Assembly: GCA_026874595.1 (NCBI GenBank)
Contig: CM049313.1
Span: 24,608,008 to 24,672,007 of the forward strand
Reading direction: 5' to 3'
Source of the DNA: Sipunculus nudus
Lineage: Eukaryota > Annelida > Sipuncula > Golfingiida > Sipunculidae
Length of the DNA: 64,000 nt
The notes under the pieces were generated by a model that was not told the origin of the DNA, ran no database searches, and was given only the letters and a program-made list of their open reading frames with translations. Below are positions 61,275-64,000 of the stretch, in pieces; position 1 is the first letter of the stretch, and every line of letters begins with the position of its first letter. Position numbers and translations under genes: made by a program.

Positions 61275-62199
61275 TTACATATCCCTTATCAGGAAACCTG
61301 AAAAGGAATTTCCATAGATACCGTGCAGCCTATATGTACTATAGGGACATATGACAACAAACACGCTTTCTCCTCTTTTGAGCAAAAGGGGTTTGCTTAT
61401 AGACATTGTACCCCAGGGAATGTTTGTATGGCTCCCATCAACAGCTATGTTGTTTTTACGAAGCTGAACGCATCCTCGGCCAGGATTTCCGGACAACCCG
61501 TCAACATTGAACATATAGAGCCCCGTCCGCGGTGCAATAAATGCATGTAGAGCCATATTGTAGCCGTGACCGTAGTTCATGAATAAGCGGTTGTACGGAA
61601 TTCGAAGTGTACGCCCGACAAGATCAGATCCAGCGTAGCCCACATCAAATGTGATAACTACAAATAGAATAAAACTTATAGAATAAAATTCATCAGAATT
61701 ACCTGTGAGAATTTGCACTTTTGGGTCCTATTAATTACCATGAGAAGTCGTCGTATTTGACAGACTATTGATGAATAACCATTGACCTACGAACAAATAA
61801 CATGGTTCTGCTTGTGTTATGTTAACTATGTGCCACATTCGCTTTAAGTTCTAATATGTGTGTGAGAACGAATAGTCTTTGGTAGAAGAACTGGTGCATA
61901 TGACTAGTAACTTATCAATGGGGTCAATATTTGACTGTAATAATGCAAACAAAAATGTCTGGTCAATTTTTACACAGTCATTATCTCAAATCAATATATT
62001 TCCTTGAGAAGTGAGGCATTAAGTGATTGTCAGCTGCTATTTATTTTTTTTCTAAGATCTATTGCAAGTCCATCGAGGCTATTTATTCATTAATTTTTAT
62101 TTACAATGTGAATTTACTTCAAATTTCTAAATTTTCCTATAAAACATAAAAAAAGTTACAAGTATTCCTACCTCCATTGAGTCTTCGTGATTCCCGATT
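61275..62199 (-). CDS. C1q-domain protein, third paralogue (last two exons; 5' end not found)
   Basis: Seen on the minus strand: terminal exon 61657-61275 (TAA at 61277-61275), preceded by an acceptor (ctatttgtag), encodes a C1q head: VITFDVGYAG, LRIPYNRLFMNYGHGY, HAFIAPRTGLYMF, GCVQL, VFVVICP and NSFSGFLI. A 28-nt exon at 62199-62172 has acceptor ttgttttatag and donor GAG|gtagga, and encodes NRESRRLNG plus one base. Its phase (1) joins the terminal exon in frame and equals the phase of the same intron in copies A and B. It lacks the CGDC pair of those copies. The signal-peptide exon must lie further upstream; a probable LTR element occupies 62344 onward and may have displaced or interrupted it. 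An in-frame Met at 61718 lies in intron sequence and is not the start. Known role: secreted immune recognition. Whether the gene is complete beyond the window is unknown. Confidence 0.82.
61658..62171 (-). other. Intron of the third C1q gene
   Basis: Bounded by donor GAG|gtagga (exon end at 62172) and acceptor tttgtag| (exon start at 61657), about 514 bp. Nothing else is seen within. Confidence 0.7.
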
Positions 62200-62229
62200 C
62201 TATAAAACAACAACAAATACACAATCAAA

Positions 62230-62250
62230 TATATATATATATATATATAA
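62230..62250. repeat. (AT)n microsatellite
   Basis: Short AT run upstream (minus-strand sense) of the 28-nt C1q exon. Confidence 0.9.
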
Positions 62251-62343
62251 CGGGTCTTTGGGGCTCAGGTTAATTATTATTTTAGGAATGGAAATTTAGT
62301 AATCATGTGTGGGATGCATCTGGAGTGAATAAGGCATATTACA

Positions 62344-62980
62344 TGTGTCACGTCAGATACGGGTCGCTCTGCCCCGAGGGAGGGGTATGACGTAATAGTA
62401 GGTCGGCGAAGGGTTAAGCAATGCCCGGAGGGTGGCTTAGTACCAGCCAGCCCTATCTCTGGTAATGTGTCATTGTCAGTCGGTCGGACTGGGCTGGCAC
62501 GAATAGCCTATAGATTAAATAACAGCCACGGGCTGGAGGGGAAAATTCGGTTTTAAATCATTTAACCAATCAGGATTAGTTAAAGAGAGTGGTTTTGTAA
62601 GATCATCCAATGAGGGTGAGAGATTAGGAGAGAGGCTGCGTGGTCAGCCGCGGGAGAATTGGAGAGCGGGGAATTAGCAACGGGCGGGCGAGGAAAGCAG
62701 ACGGAAAGACTGTGTAACTTTAAAAACAAGTGAGGGAATACGCAAGGGCGATTCCCCTTAACAGGTCTAACTGCACTTAGCTTAGAGACCAGAGGGGACC
62801 TAGAGTTCTATAGTGGCAGTGTTAGTGTACAAGGATAGTACAAGAAGCTAATTCGAGAAGCCCGAAGAAAGCCTGGAAAACATAGAGAACAAGTGTGTCA
62901 ACCTCAGTGCTGAATAAAGCCTTTTTGTTATCATTAACTGTAACCAGCGGTTGTGTTTTTCATTCGGCAACACACACACA
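62344..62980 (+). mobile_element. Probable LTR (family 3) of a retrotransposon
   Basis: About 640 bp starting TGTGTCACGTCAGATACGGG, with a GAATAAAGCC signal at 62913 and ending near CGGCAACACACACACA. It is relatively GC-rich compared with its surroundings. The end is uncertain because of the CA run, and no primer-binding site could be identified. The sequence after it leads to an open frame at 63850, as expected for an LTR element. Confidence 0.45.
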
Positions 62981-63849
62981 AGCAAACTCACTGAAAAAAC
63001 AGCAAAACCTTGGACAGCGAGCCTTAGAGATTTAATACACGTCGTATTAAATCCTCAAATCATAATCATCCATAACCACATTTACAAACGCACATATCAG
63101 CTACGGCGGATATGATGATATGGGGGCCTTCGTCTGGGATTCTCTGAGATGGTAAACGTCTTCTGCCGGAACCGAAGAGATGCTTACTCGGAAGAACCAA
63201 GGGTCGAGATAAGATAGACAGCCAGGGTCGCGGCGGAACAAGGCCAGCAGAGTTCGATTAAGGAAAGAGAAAAAAATTATTAATAACTTGGACACGAACT
63301 GGTGTGATATTTATTTATTATGGACTAAATAAGGAACCTGGGCTAAAAAGGAACACAGGAAAAATTGGGTGAGTAACTTGACAATTTCTGATCTTTTTTA
63401 TGTGATTTGTCGGTCAATTTTGGTTGGGTAAACTCCATTCTCGATGGTTAATTTCAGTCTGAGTAATTTGGTGATTTTGCAGGGCAGCCTACGAACTCAT
63501 ACATGTGTCTAATCTAATCTCAGTAATTCAGAGAACATAGAACAGCATTGTCTGTATTTAGCGTGTAAACTTGCAAAGAAAAAGCGGCTGGTCCGCTCTG
63601 AAGTTATTTTTTTTCAGTTTGTTTAGGGAGCTAGGAAAATACAGTGTTGCATACTCTAAAATAATAATTTCCCGTGAGAGCATTTTTTCCCCGCCGCAGG
63701 AAGGACAGTAGGTCGCAGGAGGGTTAAATATATCGTTGGACACGTGGTCAAAAGCGTGTTGTTAGTTAAATTGGAGGCGGCAGTGGGCATATATTAACAT
63801 TTAGTCTCAGATATTCATTAACAGACTCCGAAGGCTGATTTAGCAGCGC

Positions 63850-63999
63850 ATGAAAACTAGAAGCAAGAATTATAATAGTATTGGTGATAAGGATCAAACG
63901 CAAGCAGCAGGGTCGCAAACCTCAGGGCAAGACAGCCGGGATGTAGATCCTATATGGGCTAGGTTAGAGAGACTGCCTTTCTTCCAGGAGGCAAACTAA
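63850..63999 (+). CDS. Short open frame at window edge, possible gag start of the LTR element
   Basis: ATG at 63850, 49 codons to TAA at 63997. Polar, Gln/Ser/Asp-rich (DQTQAAGSQTSGQDSRDVDP). It follows GGAGGCGGCAGTGGGC about 80 bp upstream. No Gag domain is visible and the stop near the edge argues either for a broken gag or against coding. Low confidence. Confidence 0.3.
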   Translation: MKTRSKNYNSIGDKDQTQAAGSQTSGQDSRDVDPIWARLERLPFFQEAN

Positions 64000-64000
64000 G

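Noticed and set aside
63101-63295. 64-aa minus frame with a hydrophobic start (MSKLLIIFFSF), considered as the missing signal-peptide exon of the third C1q gene
   Set aside because: No donor in the right phase could be placed, and it overlaps a probable retrotransposon leader.

Overview
The window is animal nuclear DNA, most likely from a bivalve mollusc. It is AT-rich, has intron-split genes with GT/AG borders and AATAAA signals, and is packed with nested transposable elements. Two things point to a bivalve: small secreted C1q-domain genes, a family greatly expanded in bivalves, and dispersed repeats resembling bivalve 'pearl' elements (tandem core units of about 160 or 330 bp, a (ACGG)n tract, and ends with AGCTCAGCTGACT and GACCCATGGGTCACTTG). 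The species call is inference. Most long open frames here lie inside repeats and are not genes.

Layout. 1-2240: gene-free, with an (AT)n tract flanked by inverted arrays of a TTACAATATGGGCCG-like unit. 2241-6186: pearl-like repeat array. 6315-20870 (unit A) and 21612-43605 (unit B): a direct tandem segmental duplication. Each unit carries one three-coding-exon C1q gene (A 16838-17850, B 41667-42697), and upstream of it a 3' remnant of an older C1q copy (12659, 38597) and a (TCATCAACATCACTG)-type minisatellite. The units differ in length because of later insertions, and the sister unit often shows the empty site. Unit A gained solo LTRs (7968-8700, 15965-16782), a pogo-like element (8995-10007) and a pearl-like element (18731-20702). 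Unit B gained a hAT element (22541-23739), solo LTRs (24006-24521; 25020-29207, itself split by a 3.3-kb TIR element) and a SINE (29251-35910) split by a 6.25-kb TIR element.

44411-56610 is a 12.2-kb element with the same CACTCTAAAAA termini. It contains a probable promoter and the last three recognisable exons of a multi-exon gene (50352-54683), plus several pearl-like insertions. 56611-59283 holds a segment homologous to 7310-10060 and a reversed pearl-like array. Then come an orphan C1q exon-2 fragment abutting a decayed Ty3/gypsy pol fragment (59496-59935), a third C1q gene on the minus strand (terminal exons 61275-62199), and at the right edge a probable LTR element with the beginning of an open frame.

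Functionally, the only confident host genes are the three C1q-domain genes, predicted secreted lectin-like innate immune proteins. They share intron phase and arose by repeated local duplication. The rest is a record of transposon activity around them.
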